From Bacillota bacterium (GTDB lineage Bacteria > Bacillota > Clostridia > Christensenellales > UMGS416): a stretch of DNA of 40,109 nucleotides. Where the stretch lies: assembly GCA_023409755.1 (NCBI GenBank), contig JAEYRA010000074.1, positions 1 through 40,109 of the forward strand, written 5' to 3'. The notes under the pieces were generated by a model that was given only the letters and a program-made list of their open reading frames with translations, ran no database searches and was not told the DNA's origin. Shown here one piece after another: positions 14,779-23,695 of this stretch. The translations under genes were made by a program, and so were the position numbers. How positions within the stretch are numbered: position 1 is the first letter of the stretch; each line of letters opens with the position of its first letter.

Positions 14779-16095
14779 ATGGCATTGCGCATCACCGGCG
14801 TTGATGGCCGGGCGGCCCGTGCCGGTGTGGAGCCAGGCATGGACCTTCTGGGGATCAACGGCGAGCCGGTTCTGGATTTCATCGATTACAACTGGTTCTC
14901 CGCACAGGGGCGGCTGGAACTGACCTGCGCCACGGCGGCGGGTCAGCGTGTGTTTCGCATACAAAAACCAGCGGAGGAACCGCTTGGGCTGGTGCTGGAT
15001 GGGTTGTACCCCGATGAGCACCGCTGCTGCAACCGGTGCGTGTTCTGTTTTGTAGATCAGCTGCCGGAGGGTATGCGTGATAGCCTGTATGTGAAGGACG
15101 ACGACTGGCGATACAGCGTACTCTTTGGCAACTATGTGACGTTGACGAACGTGGGGGAGCGTGAGTTTGAGCGCATTGTGCGCCGGCAGCCCTCTCCGCT
15201 CTATGTGTCGGTGCACGCCACGGACCCTGAGGTGCGCAAACGCATGATGGGAAACCCGCGGGCGGGCAACATACTGGAGAGGTTGACACGTTTGGCGCAG
15301 GCCGGCATCATTCTGCACACGCAGATCGTGCTGGTGCCGGGCTACAACGATGGCGCAGTGCTCGATCGTTCGCTGCGTGACCTGTTCGCCCTCTACCCGG
15401 CTGTGCGGACTGTGGCGGTGGTGCCGCTGGGTATGACCTGCCACCGGCAGGGGTTAACACAGTTGGCCCCTGTGGGTCAGGCCGAGGCCAAGGAAGCCAT
15501 TTTGCAGGTGGAGCGCTTCGCACAGGAGTGCCGCGAACGGTGCGGCGAGGGCTTCGCCTACGCGGCGGACGAGCTCTACGAGCGCGCCGGCCTGCCGCCC
15601 AAACGCTACCCCGATGGCGGCCACACGCCGCAGCTGGGCAACGGCGTGGGCATGGTCAGCACCATGCTCGATGAGTTCGAGTGGGCGCTGGAGGAGTTGC
15701 CTGCCAGCCTGCCTGCGCCCCGTCGCGTCAGCATCGTCACGGGCGTATCGGCCTTTGGTGTCATCAGCACGATAGCCCGGCAGTTGGAGGAACGGCTGCC
15801 CAACCTGAAGGTAAACGTCATCCGCGCAGAGAATCGGCTCTTTGGCCCAACGGTGACGGTGGCGGGCCTTTTGGGCGGGGCGGACATCGCCGCCGCGACC
15901 CAGGGACAGGATTTGGGGCAGGAGATGCTCTTCTCCGCCGCGGCGCTGCGCACCGGCGAGGATGTATTTTTGGACGACATGACATTGCAGGCGCTGGAAG
16001 AGTACCTGGAAGTGCCGGTGCGGGCAGTGGCTTGCGACGGCGAGTCCTTTGTCCGGGCTGTCTGTGGAATTGAGGAGGAACCCCTTGGCAACTAA
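14779..16095 (+). CDS. DUF512 / radical-SAM protein with PDZ-like N-terminus
   Basis: A 438-residue protein of the DUF512 family. The N-terminal part (about 1-60) is a PDZ-like fold (AARAGVEPGMDLLGINGEP). The radical-SAM cysteine cluster follows as RCCNRCVFCFVDQL (C-x2-C-x2-C, about residues 82-92). The TIM-barrel core comes next, then the DUF512 C-terminal domain (GVSAFGVISTIARQLEE region). The reaction is unknown; these genes often lie just upstream of der in Firmicutes, as here. ATG at 14779 is chosen because the longer frame runs over the promoter and lacks a site. Its end overlaps the start of der by 11 bases. Confidence 0.88.
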   Translation: MALRITGVDGRAARAGVEPGMDLLGINGEPVLDFIDYNWFSAQGRLELTCATAAGQRVFRIQKPAEEPLGLVLDGLYPDEHRCCNRCVFCFVDQLPEGMRDSLYVKDDDWRYSVLFGNYVTLTNVGEREFERIVRRQPSPLYVSVHATDPEVRKRMMGNPRAGNILERLTRLAQAGIILHTQIVLVPGYNDGAVLDRSLRDLFALYPAVRTVAVVPLGMTCHRQGLTQLAPVGQAEAKEAILQVERFAQECRERCGEGFAYAADELYERAGLPPKRYPDGGHTPQLGNGVGMVSTMLDEFEWALEELPASLPAPRRVSIVTGVSAFGVISTIARQLEERLPNLKVNVIRAENRLFGPTVTVAGLLGGADIAAATQGQDLGQEMLFSAAALRTGEDVFLDDMTLQALEEYLEVPVRAVACDGESFVRAVCGIEEEPLGN

Positions 16096-17422
16096 GTCGA
16101 AACCCATCGTGGCCATCGTTGGCCGCCCGAACGTGGGCAAGTCCACGTTTTTTAACCGCATCGTCGGCCGGCAGATTTCCATTGTGGAAGACACCCCCGG
16201 TGTGACGCGCGACCGCATCTACGCCGAGGCGGAGTGGCTGGGGCGGCGCTTCACCATGGTGGACACCGGCGGCATCGAGATGGAGAGCGAGGACCTCATC
16301 AAGCGCCAGATGCGCACCCAGGCCCAGCTCGCCGCTGAGACAGCCGATCTCATCCTGTTCTTTGTGGATGGCCGCGACGGTATGACCAGTGAGGATCAGG
16401 ACGTGGCGGACTATCTGAGAAAGATCAAAAAACCCGTGCTGCTGGTCGTCAACAAGGTGGACAACGCCATGCGCGAGGACGCCATGTTTGAGTTCTACGA
16501 GTTGGGCATTGGCGAGCCGCTGCCCATTTCTTCGGTGCATGGCATGGGCACGGGCGATCTGCTGGACGCCGTCATCCAGACCATCGACGCCGAAGAGGAG
16601 CCCGACGACAACGAGGGCACCATCCGCATTGCGGTGGTGGGCAAGCCCAATGCCGGAAAGTCGTCCTTGGTCAACCGGATCCTCGGGGAGGACCGCACCA
16701 TCGTGAGCGACGTACCCGGCACCACGCGGGACGCCATCGACAGCGGCTTCACCCACGAGGGGCGGCCCTACGTCATCATTGACACGGCGGGTCTGCGGCG
16801 CAAGGCGCGCATTGAGCAGGAGTCGCTGGAGCGCTTCTCGGTCATCCGGGCGCTGTCGGCCGTGCGCCGCTGCGACGTGGCACTTCTTATGATCGACGCC
16901 GAGGCCGGCGTCAGCGACCAGGACGCCAAGATTGCCGGCTATGTGCAGGAGTCAGGGAAACCCGCCGTCATCCTCGTCAACAAGTGGGACGCCATCGACA
17001 AGGACGACACCACCGTGGGGCGCTACGTCAACGACCTGAAAACACAGCTGGTGTTCATGCAATACGCGCCCATCCAGTTCATCTCCTGCAAGACGGGGCA
17101 GCGGCTCAACAAGGTGATGGAACTGGTGGATGAGGTGTATGCCAACAGCCAGCGGCGCATCCCCACGGGGTTGCTCAACGATGTCATCGGCGACGCGCTG
17201 GCAGCCAACGAGCCGCCGGCGTTCTCAGGCCGACGCTTACGTATTTACTACTCCACCCAAACCGGCATTTCCCCGCCGGAGTTCACACTCTTTGCCAACA
17301 ACGGTGACCTGATGAAGGATTCTTACCGCCGGTATCTGGACAATCACCTGCGTAAAACCTTTGATTTTACCGGTACGCCGCTTAAAATTATCTGCCGTAG
17401 CAGACAGGAGAAGAGTGAATGA
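16085..17422 (+). CDS. der: Ribosome-assembly GTPase Der (EngA)
   Basis: Essential double-GTPase that acts in maturation of the 50S ribosomal subunit. The 445-residue protein has two tandem G domains: the first with GRPNVGKST, DTPGVTRD, DTGG and NKVD; the second with GKPNAGKSS, DVPGTTRD, DTAGLRRK and NKWD. A C-terminal KH-like domain (GRRLRIYYSTQ to the end) follows. The start is a TTG at 16085 with GAGGAGG six to twelve bases before it; the reading overlaps the end of the DUF512 gene. All G-box motifs are intact. Confidence 0.96.
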   Translation: MATKSKPIVAIVGRPNVGKSTFFNRIVGRQISIVEDTPGVTRDRIYAEAEWLGRRFTMVDTGGIEMESEDLIKRQMRTQAQLAAETADLILFFVDGRDGMTSEDQDVADYLRKIKKPVLLVVNKVDNAMREDAMFEFYELGIGEPLPISSVHGMGTGDLLDAVIQTIDAEEEPDDNEGTIRIAVVGKPNAGKSSLVNRILGEDRTIVSDVPGTTRDAIDSGFTHEGRPYVIIDTAGLRRKARIEQESLERFSVIRALSAVRRCDVALLMIDAEAGVSDQDAKIAGYVQESGKPAVILVNKWDAIDKDDTTVGRYVNDLKTQLVFMQYAPIQFISCKTGQRLNKVMELVDEVYANSQRRIPTGLLNDVIGDALAANEPPAFSGRRLRIYYSTQTGISPPEFTLFANNGDLMKDSYRRYLDNHLRKTFDFTGTPLKIICRSRQEKSE

Positions 17423-18036
17423 ACACCCCCCAGATCGTCTGGACCATTGTGGCGGTGGTGGCAGCCTACCTCTTCGGGGGCCTGTCTCCGGCGGTCATGC
17501 TGAGCAAGAGCCTCACCGGTGAGGACATCCGCCAGAAGGGGAGCGGCAACGCCGGTTCCACCAACATGCTGCGCAACCACGGCATCCGCATGGGGGCTCT
17601 GACCTTTGTGCTGGACACGTTGAAGGGCGTGCTGCCAGCGTTGCTGGTGCTGTTGTTACTTGGGCGTGTACCAGCCTACATCGTGAGCATCGCCGTGGTG
17701 GTGGGGCACATCTTTCCGGTGTTCTTGGGCTTCCGTGGGGGCAAGGGCGTGGCCACGACCTTTGGGGTGCTTGTCGTGCTCCAACCGATTCCCGCGCTCA
17801 TCGTGTTCCTGCTGGCGGTGGCGCTCATCGCTCTCACCGGCTATGTTTCGGTTGGCTCCATCTTCGGCGTGCTGATGTTTCCCATCCTCGGTTTCACCCT
17901 TCCGTTCATCGGCTGGCAGTTTGGGCTCTTTGGCCTGGTGATTGCGGCGATTATATTATGGAAGCACAAGGAAAACATCGAACGGTTGATAAAGAGGCAG
18001 GAAAACAAGTTGGATTGGAAGAAAATAAAGAAGTAG
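17419..18036 (+). CDS. plsY: Glycerol-3-phosphate acyltransferase PlsY
   Basis: Membrane enzyme that acylates glycerol-3-phosphate from acyl-phosphate, the first step of phospholipid synthesis. The 205-residue protein has about five membrane segments and the three conserved PlsY loops: GSGNAGSTNMLR (loop 1), FRGGKGVATTFG (loop 2) and ILWKHKENIERL (loop 3). Its ATG overlaps the stop of der as ATGA, so the two are coupled. The length is normal. Confidence 0.96.
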   Translation: MNTPQIVWTIVAVVAAYLFGGLSPAVMLSKSLTGEDIRQKGSGNAGSTNMLRNHGIRMGALTFVLDTLKGVLPALLVLLLLGRVPAYIVSIAVVVGHIFPVFLGFRGGKGVATTFGVLVVLQPIPALIVFLLAVALIALTGYVSVGSIFGVLMFPILGFTLPFIGWQFGLFGLVIAAIILWKHKENIERLIKRQENKLDWKKIKK

Positions 18037-18169
18037 GCACGGGCCGTCGGCTGGTCAGCTGGCGGTTTTTGCTTGCATCCGCCTCGTCCATTGGGGCGGA
18101 GTTCGTTTGGGCAAGGGGCATCGGCAGACGGTGCCATATAGTATAGCCAACGCACAAGGAGGGAGTCAC

Positions 18170-19540
18170 ATGGACATCAACGTCAAGAACACCTGTTCCA
18201 ATCCGTCGGCGCTTCGCATCACCGACATGAAGATCTGCGAGATCCACCAGCATCCTGGTGGGCACTGGGTCAACTACATCATTCGCATTGACACCAACCA
18301 GGGCGTCAGCGGTTATGGTGAGGTGCGCGATGGCGCCAGCGTCCTGTACGCGCAGATGCTCAAGCGCGTCATTCTGGGCCAGAACCCCTGCAACATCGAC
18401 AAGATCTTCCGCCGCATCCAGCAGTTTGGCGGCCGTGCCCGGCAGGCGGGCGGCGTCTGCGCCATCGAGATCGCCCTGTGGGATCTGGTGGGCCGTATCT
18501 ATGGCATTCCGATCTGGCAGATGCTGGGCGGCCAGTTCCGTGACCGTGTGCGCATGTACTGCGACACCGATGTGGAGGGCAAGGATACCCCTGAGGCCAT
18601 GGCCGACGCGCTCATTGAGCGCATGCACCACAATGGTTACACGTTCCTGAAGATGGACGTGGGCATCGGTAACCTCTTTGGCGTCCCCGGCACGCTGACC
18701 GCCCCCCTTGGCTGGCTGGAGCAGGGCCGCAAGGTGTACCAGGAGCAGCGGGACGCCATGGAGAGCGGCGACCCCGAGCGCATCCGCGCTGCCAAGGCTG
18801 GCGTCTATGACTATTATAACGTCGCCCATCCCTTCACCGGCATCCACGTGACCAAGAAGGGTCTGGACGTGCTGGAGGAGCGTATCCGCCTCATCCGCGA
18901 GAAGATCGGCTACGATGTGCCGCTGGCCACCGACCACTTCGGCCACATCGGGCTGGAGGATTGCATCGCGATTGCCCAGAAGCTCGATGGCTATGGCCTG
19001 GCCTGGTATGAGGACATGGTGCCGTGGCAGTACACCGACCAGTACGTGCGCCTGTCGCAGAGCTGCAACACGCCCATCGCCACCGGTGAAGACTGCTATC
19101 TGCTCGACGACTTCCTGCCGCTGCTGGATGCCCGCGCTGTCGGCGTCATCCACCCGGACCTCCTGTCCTCCGGCGGCATTCTGGAGACGAAGAAGATCGG
19201 CGACTACGCCCAGCGCAAGGGCGTGGCCATGGCCATGCACATGGCCGAAACCCCTGTGGCCTGCCTGGCCTGCGTGCAGACCGCCGCAGCCACTGAGAAC
19301 TTCCTGGCGCTGGAGTTCCACAGCCAGAAGATCGTGGACCGCTGGTCCCAGCTCGTCACGGGCCTGCCCATGCCTTTGATTGACAAGGGCTACATCGATG
19401 TGCCCAACAAGCCGGGTCTGGGCTTTGACGGCATCAATGAGGACCTGGTGCGCGAGATGCACCCCGACCATCCCAAGAACATCTGGATGGACACCGACGA
19501 GTGGAACGACTGGGATTCCCACGATCGTCTCTGGTCGTAA
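18170..19540 (+). CDS. Mandelate racemase / enolase-superfamily sugar acid dehydratase
   Basis: A 456-residue member of the mandelate racemase/muconate lactonizing group. The capping domain (about 15-130) is followed by a barrel with LKMDVG (about 162; Lys base region), ATDHFG (first metal Asp), WYEDMV (second metal ligand Glu) and ATGEDCY (third metal ligand Glu). HMAETP follows late in the barrel. An insertion of about 50 residues (GNLFGVPGTLTAPLGWLEQG region) between barrel elements is typical of mannonate-dehydratase-like and related acid-sugar dehydratases. The substrate is not readable from sequence. ATG at 18170 is set by AGGAGGG. It is monocistronic, with a strong terminator after the stop. 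Confidence 0.85.
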   Translation: MDINVKNTCSNPSALRITDMKICEIHQHPGGHWVNYIIRIDTNQGVSGYGEVRDGASVLYAQMLKRVILGQNPCNIDKIFRRIQQFGGRARQAGGVCAIEIALWDLVGRIYGIPIWQMLGGQFRDRVRMYCDTDVEGKDTPEAMADALIERMHHNGYTFLKMDVGIGNLFGVPGTLTAPLGWLEQGRKVYQEQRDAMESGDPERIRAAKAGVYDYYNVAHPFTGIHVTKKGLDVLEERIRLIREKIGYDVPLATDHFGHIGLEDCIAIAQKLDGYGLAWYEDMVPWQYTDQYVRLSQSCNTPIATGEDCYLLDDFLPLLDARAVGVIHPDLLSSGGILETKKIGDYAQRKGVAMAMHMAETPVACLACVQTAAATENFLALEFHSQKIVDRWSQLVTGLPMPLIDKGYIDVPNKPGLGFDGINEDLVREMHPDHPKNIWMDTDEWNDWDSHDRLWS

Positions 19541-19564
19541 TTCTGACTCTACTCAATTGGTTTG

Positions 19565-19596
19565 GCGGGCGTCGCTTGTTAGCGATGTCCGCTTTT
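19565..19596 (+). terminator. Intrinsic terminator after the dehydratase
   Basis: A 12-pair stem (two or three G-T wobbles) between 19565-19576 and 19581-19592, loop TGTT, followed by TTTT. It also marks the left end of hairpin element B. Confidence 0.75.
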
Positions 19597-19822
19597 CTGT
19601 GCTATGCACTGTTCGCCCCGTCGCCGTCCGCGCCTTACGCGCCATCCAGGCGCTAAGGCATTGCACGTCAATGCCTTCACGGCGTGTACGGTTGGGCACG
19701 CATCCAGCGTGCCCGGTCCGGCGCACAGGTCGCCGGACGATTTCTTTGCCTTCTGCGCTCATGTCATGCAGTTGGGAGACGCGAGGGGGGGCGTTTGCGC
19801 GGCGCATGCTGGCGGTGGCATT

Positions 19823-19849
19823 CCTCCCGCCGAATGAATCGGCGGGAGG
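19823..19849. repeat. ATGAA-loop palindrome (copy B)
   Basis: Same 11-bp arms and ATGAA loop as at 1064-1090, with no mismatch. Confidence 0.85.
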
Positions 19850-19957
19850 CCCACTTTTTGGCCCATCCCAGTTTGCTTTGGGCGCATCATTCCACCGCCG
19901 TGGCTTGTCCTTGCCGTTTCCGCAACCAAGGGGAGTTGGGGATTCAGCAGCCGCGTC

Positions 19958-19972
19958 GCCGGTTCATCCGGC
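19958..19972 (-). repeat. ATGAA-loop hairpin, inverted short form
   Basis: Reads GCCGG, ATGAA, CCGGC on the minus strand, identical over 15 bases to the plus-strand hairpin at 23559-23573 in copy C. Confidence 0.7.
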
Positions 19973-20042
19973 AGCGGCAAGACGCAACTTGCTAGGGGCA
20001 TGAACTTCCCTAAAAGGGCCTGTTCAGAAGCATGGTACAAGC

Positions 20043-20085
20043 GAAAACAAAAAGAAGCCCGTCGGCGGCATGTACGTCGACGGGC
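20043..20085 (-). terminator. Intrinsic terminator of the rubredoxin-like gene
   Basis: Minus strand: GCCCGTCG (20078-20085) pairs with CGACGGGC (20057-20064), 13-base loop, then a strong run TTCTTTTTGTTTT. Confidence 0.8.
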
Positions 20086-20149
20086 AATCGTTTGCTGGTA
20101 TGAGAAGAGTTCCATTCGATTTTGACGCTGATGCGTCAAAATTGAACCA

Positions 20150-20482
20150 TTACCACTTACCCTTGCCCATGTGTCCGGCCATCTCGGCCTTGCTGCGCTG
20201 CTTGATGATCCAAGCCTCGTTGACGGCCTTGTTGAAGAGCGCCACACACGGGGGGTCGAGGTTGATCTCGATGCCTTCGCGGGCCAGTTTCTCAATGCGC
20301 ATCGCCAGCTCCACGATCTCCATATGGATGTCGTTGGTGCGGTCGGAGGCGAAGACCTTGGCAGCCTCTTCTTCGGTCAGCTTCACAAACTTGTCCTTGG
20401 GTGCGCCGCACTTGGGGCAGGCGTCCGGCGCTTCGTCACCCTGTACAATCATCCCACAGACAGAGCATTTCCACAGTGTCAT
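20150..20482 (-). CDS. Rubredoxin-like / rubrerythrin-related small protein
   Basis: A 110-residue protein. The N-terminal 35 residues are a rubredoxin-type iron site, CSVCG then CPKCG, as at the end of rubrerythrins. The rest is helical (SDRTNDIHMEIVELAMRIEKL) and ends in a basic tail. It has no full four-helix diiron domain, so it is not a rubrerythrin. An electron-transfer role in oxidative stress defence is plausible. GGGAGGG lies six bases before the ATG, and a -10 TATAAT lies on the minus strand at 20530-20535. Confidence 0.78.
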   Translation of the reverse strand: MTLWKCSVCGMIVQGDEAPDACPKCGAPKDKFVKLTEEEAAKVFASDRTNDIHMEIVELAMRIEKLAREGIEINLDPPCVALFNKAVNEAWIIKQRSKAEMAGHMGKGKW

Positions 20483-20593
20483 AGTTTTCCCTCCCTTGGT
20501 AATTTGGCCCTAAAAGGCCTTATGCAATGATTATAACACAATTGCGGGTAAAATCCATGAAATCCTTTCATTCTTTTCGTTAGGATGTGCAAT

Positions 20594-20621
20594 TTGCCTT
20601 CCAGCGTTTTGATGGTATAAT
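20594..20621 (+). promoter_or_regulatory. panT-coaX-hom promoter
   Basis: TTGCCT (20594-20599), 16-base spacer, TATAAT (20616-20621) with an extended TGG before it. A leader of about 100 bases follows with a hairpin CACCG/CGGTG near 20645-20658; no known riboswitch was recognised. Confidence 0.65.
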
Positions 20622-20732
20622 GATGCAAAGTCGGTATCCCAAGACACCGCTTGCGGTGCTGAAAGGAACTGAACTGGCCATCCTATTCTAAACTGTCAGA
20701 CATCCCACAGGGAGTTTGAACGGAGGAACAAC

Positions 20733-21323
20733 ATGAATATCCGGCGATTGACCGCAACGGCGCTGATGCTGGCGCTGACTCTCATTCTGGGCTTGACCCC
20801 ACTTGGCTTTTTAACACTACCCTTCCTCAGCATAGATGTGACGCTGATGTGCCTGCCCATCGTGGTGGGAACGGTGCTGCTGGGTTGGCGCTCTGGCTTG
20901 CTGCTGGGGCTGACGTTCGCCCTGACGAGTCTTTACAAGGCGCTCACGGCGCCCTCGGTGCTGGTGGCGGCGCTGATGCATACACCCTGTGCGCTGTACC
21001 CCAGCATCTTTGTGCCCCGGCTGTTGATTCCGCTGGCCGTATGGGGTGTCTATCGGTTGACGAAACGCTTGCCCGCCGGGGTTGGTTTGGGCATCACGGC
21101 GGCGGTGGGGTCACTCACCAACACGGTGTTGTTCCTAGGCATGTTGTATGTGCTGGGCGCGGGGCCCCTCGCGGCCAGTCTCAATATGAGCGTACCGGCG
21201 GTGGGGACGATGCTGGCCGCTGTAGTGCTGACAAACGGACTGCCGGAAGCGGCGGTTGCCGTGGTGCTCTGTGTCCCCATCCTGCTGGCACTTCAAAAGG
21301 TTTTGAGAAAGGACAGCCTATGA
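20733..21323 (+). CDS. ECF transporter S component, pantothenate-type (PanT-like)
   Basis: A 196-residue membrane protein with about six hydrophobic segments, the size and pattern of an energy-coupling-factor S component that binds a vitamin and uses shared EcfA/EcfT modules encoded elsewhere. Its stop overlaps the start of coaX (ATGA), which makes pantothenate the likely substrate. GGAGGAAC precedes the ATG. The vitamin specificity is inferred from the neighbour, not from the sequence. Confidence 0.8.
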   Translation: MNIRRLTATALMLALTLILGLTPLGFLTLPFLSIDVTLMCLPIVVGTVLLGWRSGLLLGLTFALTSLYKALTAPSVLVAALMHTPCALYPSIFVPRLLIPLAVWGVYRLTKRLPAGVGLGITAAVGSLTNTVLFLGMLYVLGAGPLAASLNMSVPAVGTMLAAVVLTNGLPEAAVAVVLCVPILLALQKVLRKDSL

Positions 21324-22090
21324 TCCTCGCAATGGATGTTGGCAATACCAACATCAAAACAGGCATTTACGACGGGAGGCAGATGGTGCAGTATGTGCGC
21401 TTCTCCACCGACATGAAGAAGACCAGTGACGAGTATGGCCTCATGCTGCTGCAGTTCCTGCAGTACAAGGGCATCTCGCTCGATCAGATTGAGGCGGCGG
21501 TTGTCTCCAGCGTCGTACCGTCCATCAACTTCACCATCGAACACATGTGCCGCACCTATTTCAACTTCGACCCGTTGGTACTGGGGCCGGGGGTGCGCAC
21601 GGGCCTCAACATCCGTTACGACAACCCGCGGGAGGTGGGCTCCGACCGCATCGCCTCGGCGGTAGCGGCCTATGAGCTGCACGGCGGACCGGTGATTGTC
21701 ATCGACTTCGGCACGGCGACAACGTTCAATGCCATCTCGGCCGAAGGGGAGTTCCTGGGCGGGGCCATCATGCCGGGCATCAAGCTGTCGGCGGAAGCGC
21801 TGGTGACCGGCGCGGCACGGTTGCCACGCATTGAGCTCGTCAAGCCTGAAGGTGTCATCAACCGAACCACGGTGAGCAACATGCAGGCTGGTATCATCTA
21901 CGGTTATGTGGGTTCGGTCGATAACATCGTGACCAACATGCGCCGGGAGCTGGGGGACCCGGCGGCCCAGGTCGTCGCCACCGGCGGTATGGCCCGGCTC
22001 ATCTCCAACGAGTCCACCACGATTACCCGCGTCAACGGCAGCCTGACGCTGGAAGGCCTTCGCATCATCTATGAGAGGAATCGGAATTAG
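21320..22090 (+). CDS. coaX: Type III pantothenate kinase
   Basis: First step of coenzyme A synthesis. The 256-residue ASKHA-fold protein has MILAMDVGNTNIKTG (phosphate loop), GPGVRTGLNIRYDNP, GSDRIA and IDFGTATTFN with the catalytic and phosphate residues in place. Length and motifs are typical of CoaX. It is translationally coupled to the PanT-like gene and followed within one base by homoserine dehydrogenase. Confidence 0.96.
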   Translation: MILAMDVGNTNIKTGIYDGRQMVQYVRFSTDMKKTSDEYGLMLLQFLQYKGISLDQIEAAVVSSVVPSINFTIEHMCRTYFNFDPLVLGPGVRTGLNIRYDNPREVGSDRIASAVAAYELHGGPVIVIDFGTATTFNAISAEGEFLGGAIMPGIKLSAEALVTGAARLPRIELVKPEGVINRTTVSNMQAGIIYGYVGSVDNIVTNMRRELGDPAAQVVATGGMARLISNESTTITRVNGSLTLEGLRIIYERNRN

Positions 22091-22091
22091 C

Positions 22092-23375
22092 ATGTACGCA
22101 AAAGTGGTCAAGGTAGGCCTGCTGGGCCTGGGCAACATCGGTACGGGCGTGTTCAACGCGCTGATGCTCAATGGTGAGGGCATCGCCCACCGCGAGGGCG
22201 TGCGTTTTGAGATCGTTCGCGCCCTGGTGCGGGACGAGAGCAAGACGCGCCCGGCTGGGGTGCGGTCCGAAATCCTGACCACCCGTTTTGAGGACATACT
22301 GGAGGACGAATCCATTGGCCTGGTGGCGGAGTTCCTGGGTGGGGTGGAGCCGGCGGCGACGTACCTTACGGCACTGCTGCGGGCGGGCAAGACCGTGGTG
22401 ACCGCCAACAAGGAGGCCGTTGCCCACCGCTGGCCCCAGTTGGAGGCTGCTGCGAGGGAGAGCGGCGCGGGCCTTTATTACGAGGCCAGCGTCTGCGGCG
22501 GCATTCCCATCATTAAGCTCATCAACGAGTCCCTGCAGGCCAACGAAATCTCCGAGGTCAAGGGCATCATCAACGGTACCACCAACTACATCCTCTCCAA
22601 GATGAGCGCTGAGGGCATGAGCTATGAGGAGGCACTGGCTGAAGCCAGCGCCAAGGGCATCGCTGAGCCCGACCCCACCAACGACGTGGAGGGGTATGAC
22701 GCAGTGTGCAAGCTTTCGATCCTGTCCTCCCTGGCTTTCCATGCCCATGTGCCGGTGGATCGGGTGTTCCGCCGGGGTATCACCGACATTACCGCCCAGG
22801 AAATTGCCATTGGGCGGGAATTGGGGTACGAGATCAAGCTTCTGGCAGTTGGAAAGAAGCGGGGGCAGACGATCGAGGCACGAGTTCACCCCACGTTCAT
22901 CCCGTCGTCCCATCCTCTGGCGGCGGTACGCGGCTCCTTCAATGCTGTGTATGTGCACGGTAACGCGGTGGGCAGCCTGATGCTCTATGGCCGCGGGGCA
23001 GGTGACTTCCCCACGGCGTCGGCCATCATCAGTGACATGGTGACGGCCAGTAAGACGACCCAACACCGCTACAACACCTTCCACAACGATGATACAACCG
23101 ACGATGTGGATGTCTCTTCCGACTGGGAGACCCGTTTCTTCCTTCACATGGAGGTGCTCGACCAACCCGGGGTGTTGGCTGAGGTGGCCGGTGAGCTGGC
23201 CCGCCACGGCGTCAGCATCTCCTCCTGCGTGCAGCGGGGGTGGGATATGCCGGTTGTGCCGCTCTACATCGTCACACACCGCACCCATGAGCGGAGCATG
23301 GACGCCGCGCTGAAGGCGCTGCGCGGTCTCAAGACCATCGCGAGCATTCCTGGCATCATCCGGGTGGAGGACTGA
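22092..23375 (+). CDS. hom: Homoserine dehydrogenase
   Basis: Reduces aspartate semialdehyde to homoserine for threonine and methionine synthesis. The 427-residue protein has the NAD(P) loop GLGNIGTG, VTANKEAVA, the substrate region GGIPIIKLI and GIINGTTNYILSKM, the catalytic stretch DPTNDVEGYDA, and a C-terminal ACT regulatory domain (about 345-427; LDQPGVLAEVAGELARHGVS) for feedback control. ATG at 22092 follows the coaX stop; GAGGAA upstream is about 11 bases away. It ends the panT-coaX-hom transcript. Confidence 0.96.
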   Translation: MYAKVVKVGLLGLGNIGTGVFNALMLNGEGIAHREGVRFEIVRALVRDESKTRPAGVRSEILTTRFEDILEDESIGLVAEFLGGVEPAATYLTALLRAGKTVVTANKEAVAHRWPQLEAAARESGAGLYYEASVCGGIPIIKLINESLQANEISEVKGIINGTTNYILSKMSAEGMSYEEALAEASAKGIAEPDPTNDVEGYDAVCKLSILSSLAFHAHVPVDRVFRRGITDITAQEIAIGRELGYEIKLLAVGKKRGQTIEARVHPTFIPSSHPLAAVRGSFNAVYVHGNAVGSLMLYGRGAGDFPTASAIISDMVTASKTTQHRYNTFHNDDTTDDVDVSSDWETRFFLHMEVLDQPGVLAEVAGELARHGVSISSCVQRGWDMPVVPLYIVTHRTHERSMDAALKALRGLKTIASIPGIIRVED

Positions 23376-23690
23376 CGTTCGCGTTTGTCGCCTCGGCGTC
23401 AAACGCGATTTGGAGTGCTTGTCCGAGATGCATCGGATTGCCCGGCGCACAGGTCGCCGGGCAATTTCAGATGTAGCACTCATGCAAATTCCTTTTGGGA
23501 ACGTTTCGCCAGCGGGCGGGTTTTGCTGTCGTCTCACGCTCCCTTTCGTTTCCCTTCCGCCGGATGAACCGGCGCGCGGCTCATGATCTTGATCCCTGTA
23601 CCGGCTTTGACGACAGCTTGTCCGAATTACAGCTATACGGAAACCGCACGGCGACCTGGATGGGTCGCCGTCATTCACACAGTGAGGAGG
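23376..23690 (+). repeat. Hairpin-dense intergenic element, copy C
   Basis: Noncoding stretch after hom. It opens with CGCGTTTG/CAAACGCG (23380-23407), then the shared 19-base block (23442-23460), which here forms an 11-pair stem ending in AATTT. Next come a short ATGAA hairpin (23558-23574) and ACGGCGACC/GGTCGCCGT (23648-23671) just before the ribosome binding site of the next gene. It is shorter and more diverged than copies A and B. Confidence 0.6.
23558..23574 (+). repeat. ATGAA-loop hairpin (copy C)
   Basis: CGCCGG and CCGGCG around ATGAA. The loop is unchanged from copies A and B while the stem differs on both sides. Confidence 0.7.
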
Positions 23691-23695
23691 ACACG

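Larger units (their letters stand above)
19597..20040 (+). repeat. Hairpin-dense intergenic element, copy B
   Basis: Noncoding stretch related to copy A. Shared hairpins are GCGCC/GGCGC (19639-19653), AAGGCATTG/CAATGCCTT (19655-19677; identical arms in copy A) and GGGCACGC/GCGTGCCC (19694-19714; stem changed on both sides relative to copy A). A 19-base block CCGGCGCACAGGTCGCCGG (19718-19736) is shared with copy C, where the flanking pairs also change together. The ATGAA palindrome is at 19823-19849. CTTGCCG (19910-19916) pairs with CGGCAAG (19975-19981) and encloses GCCGG/CCGGC. No gene with a ribosome binding site is seen. Confidence 0.72.
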
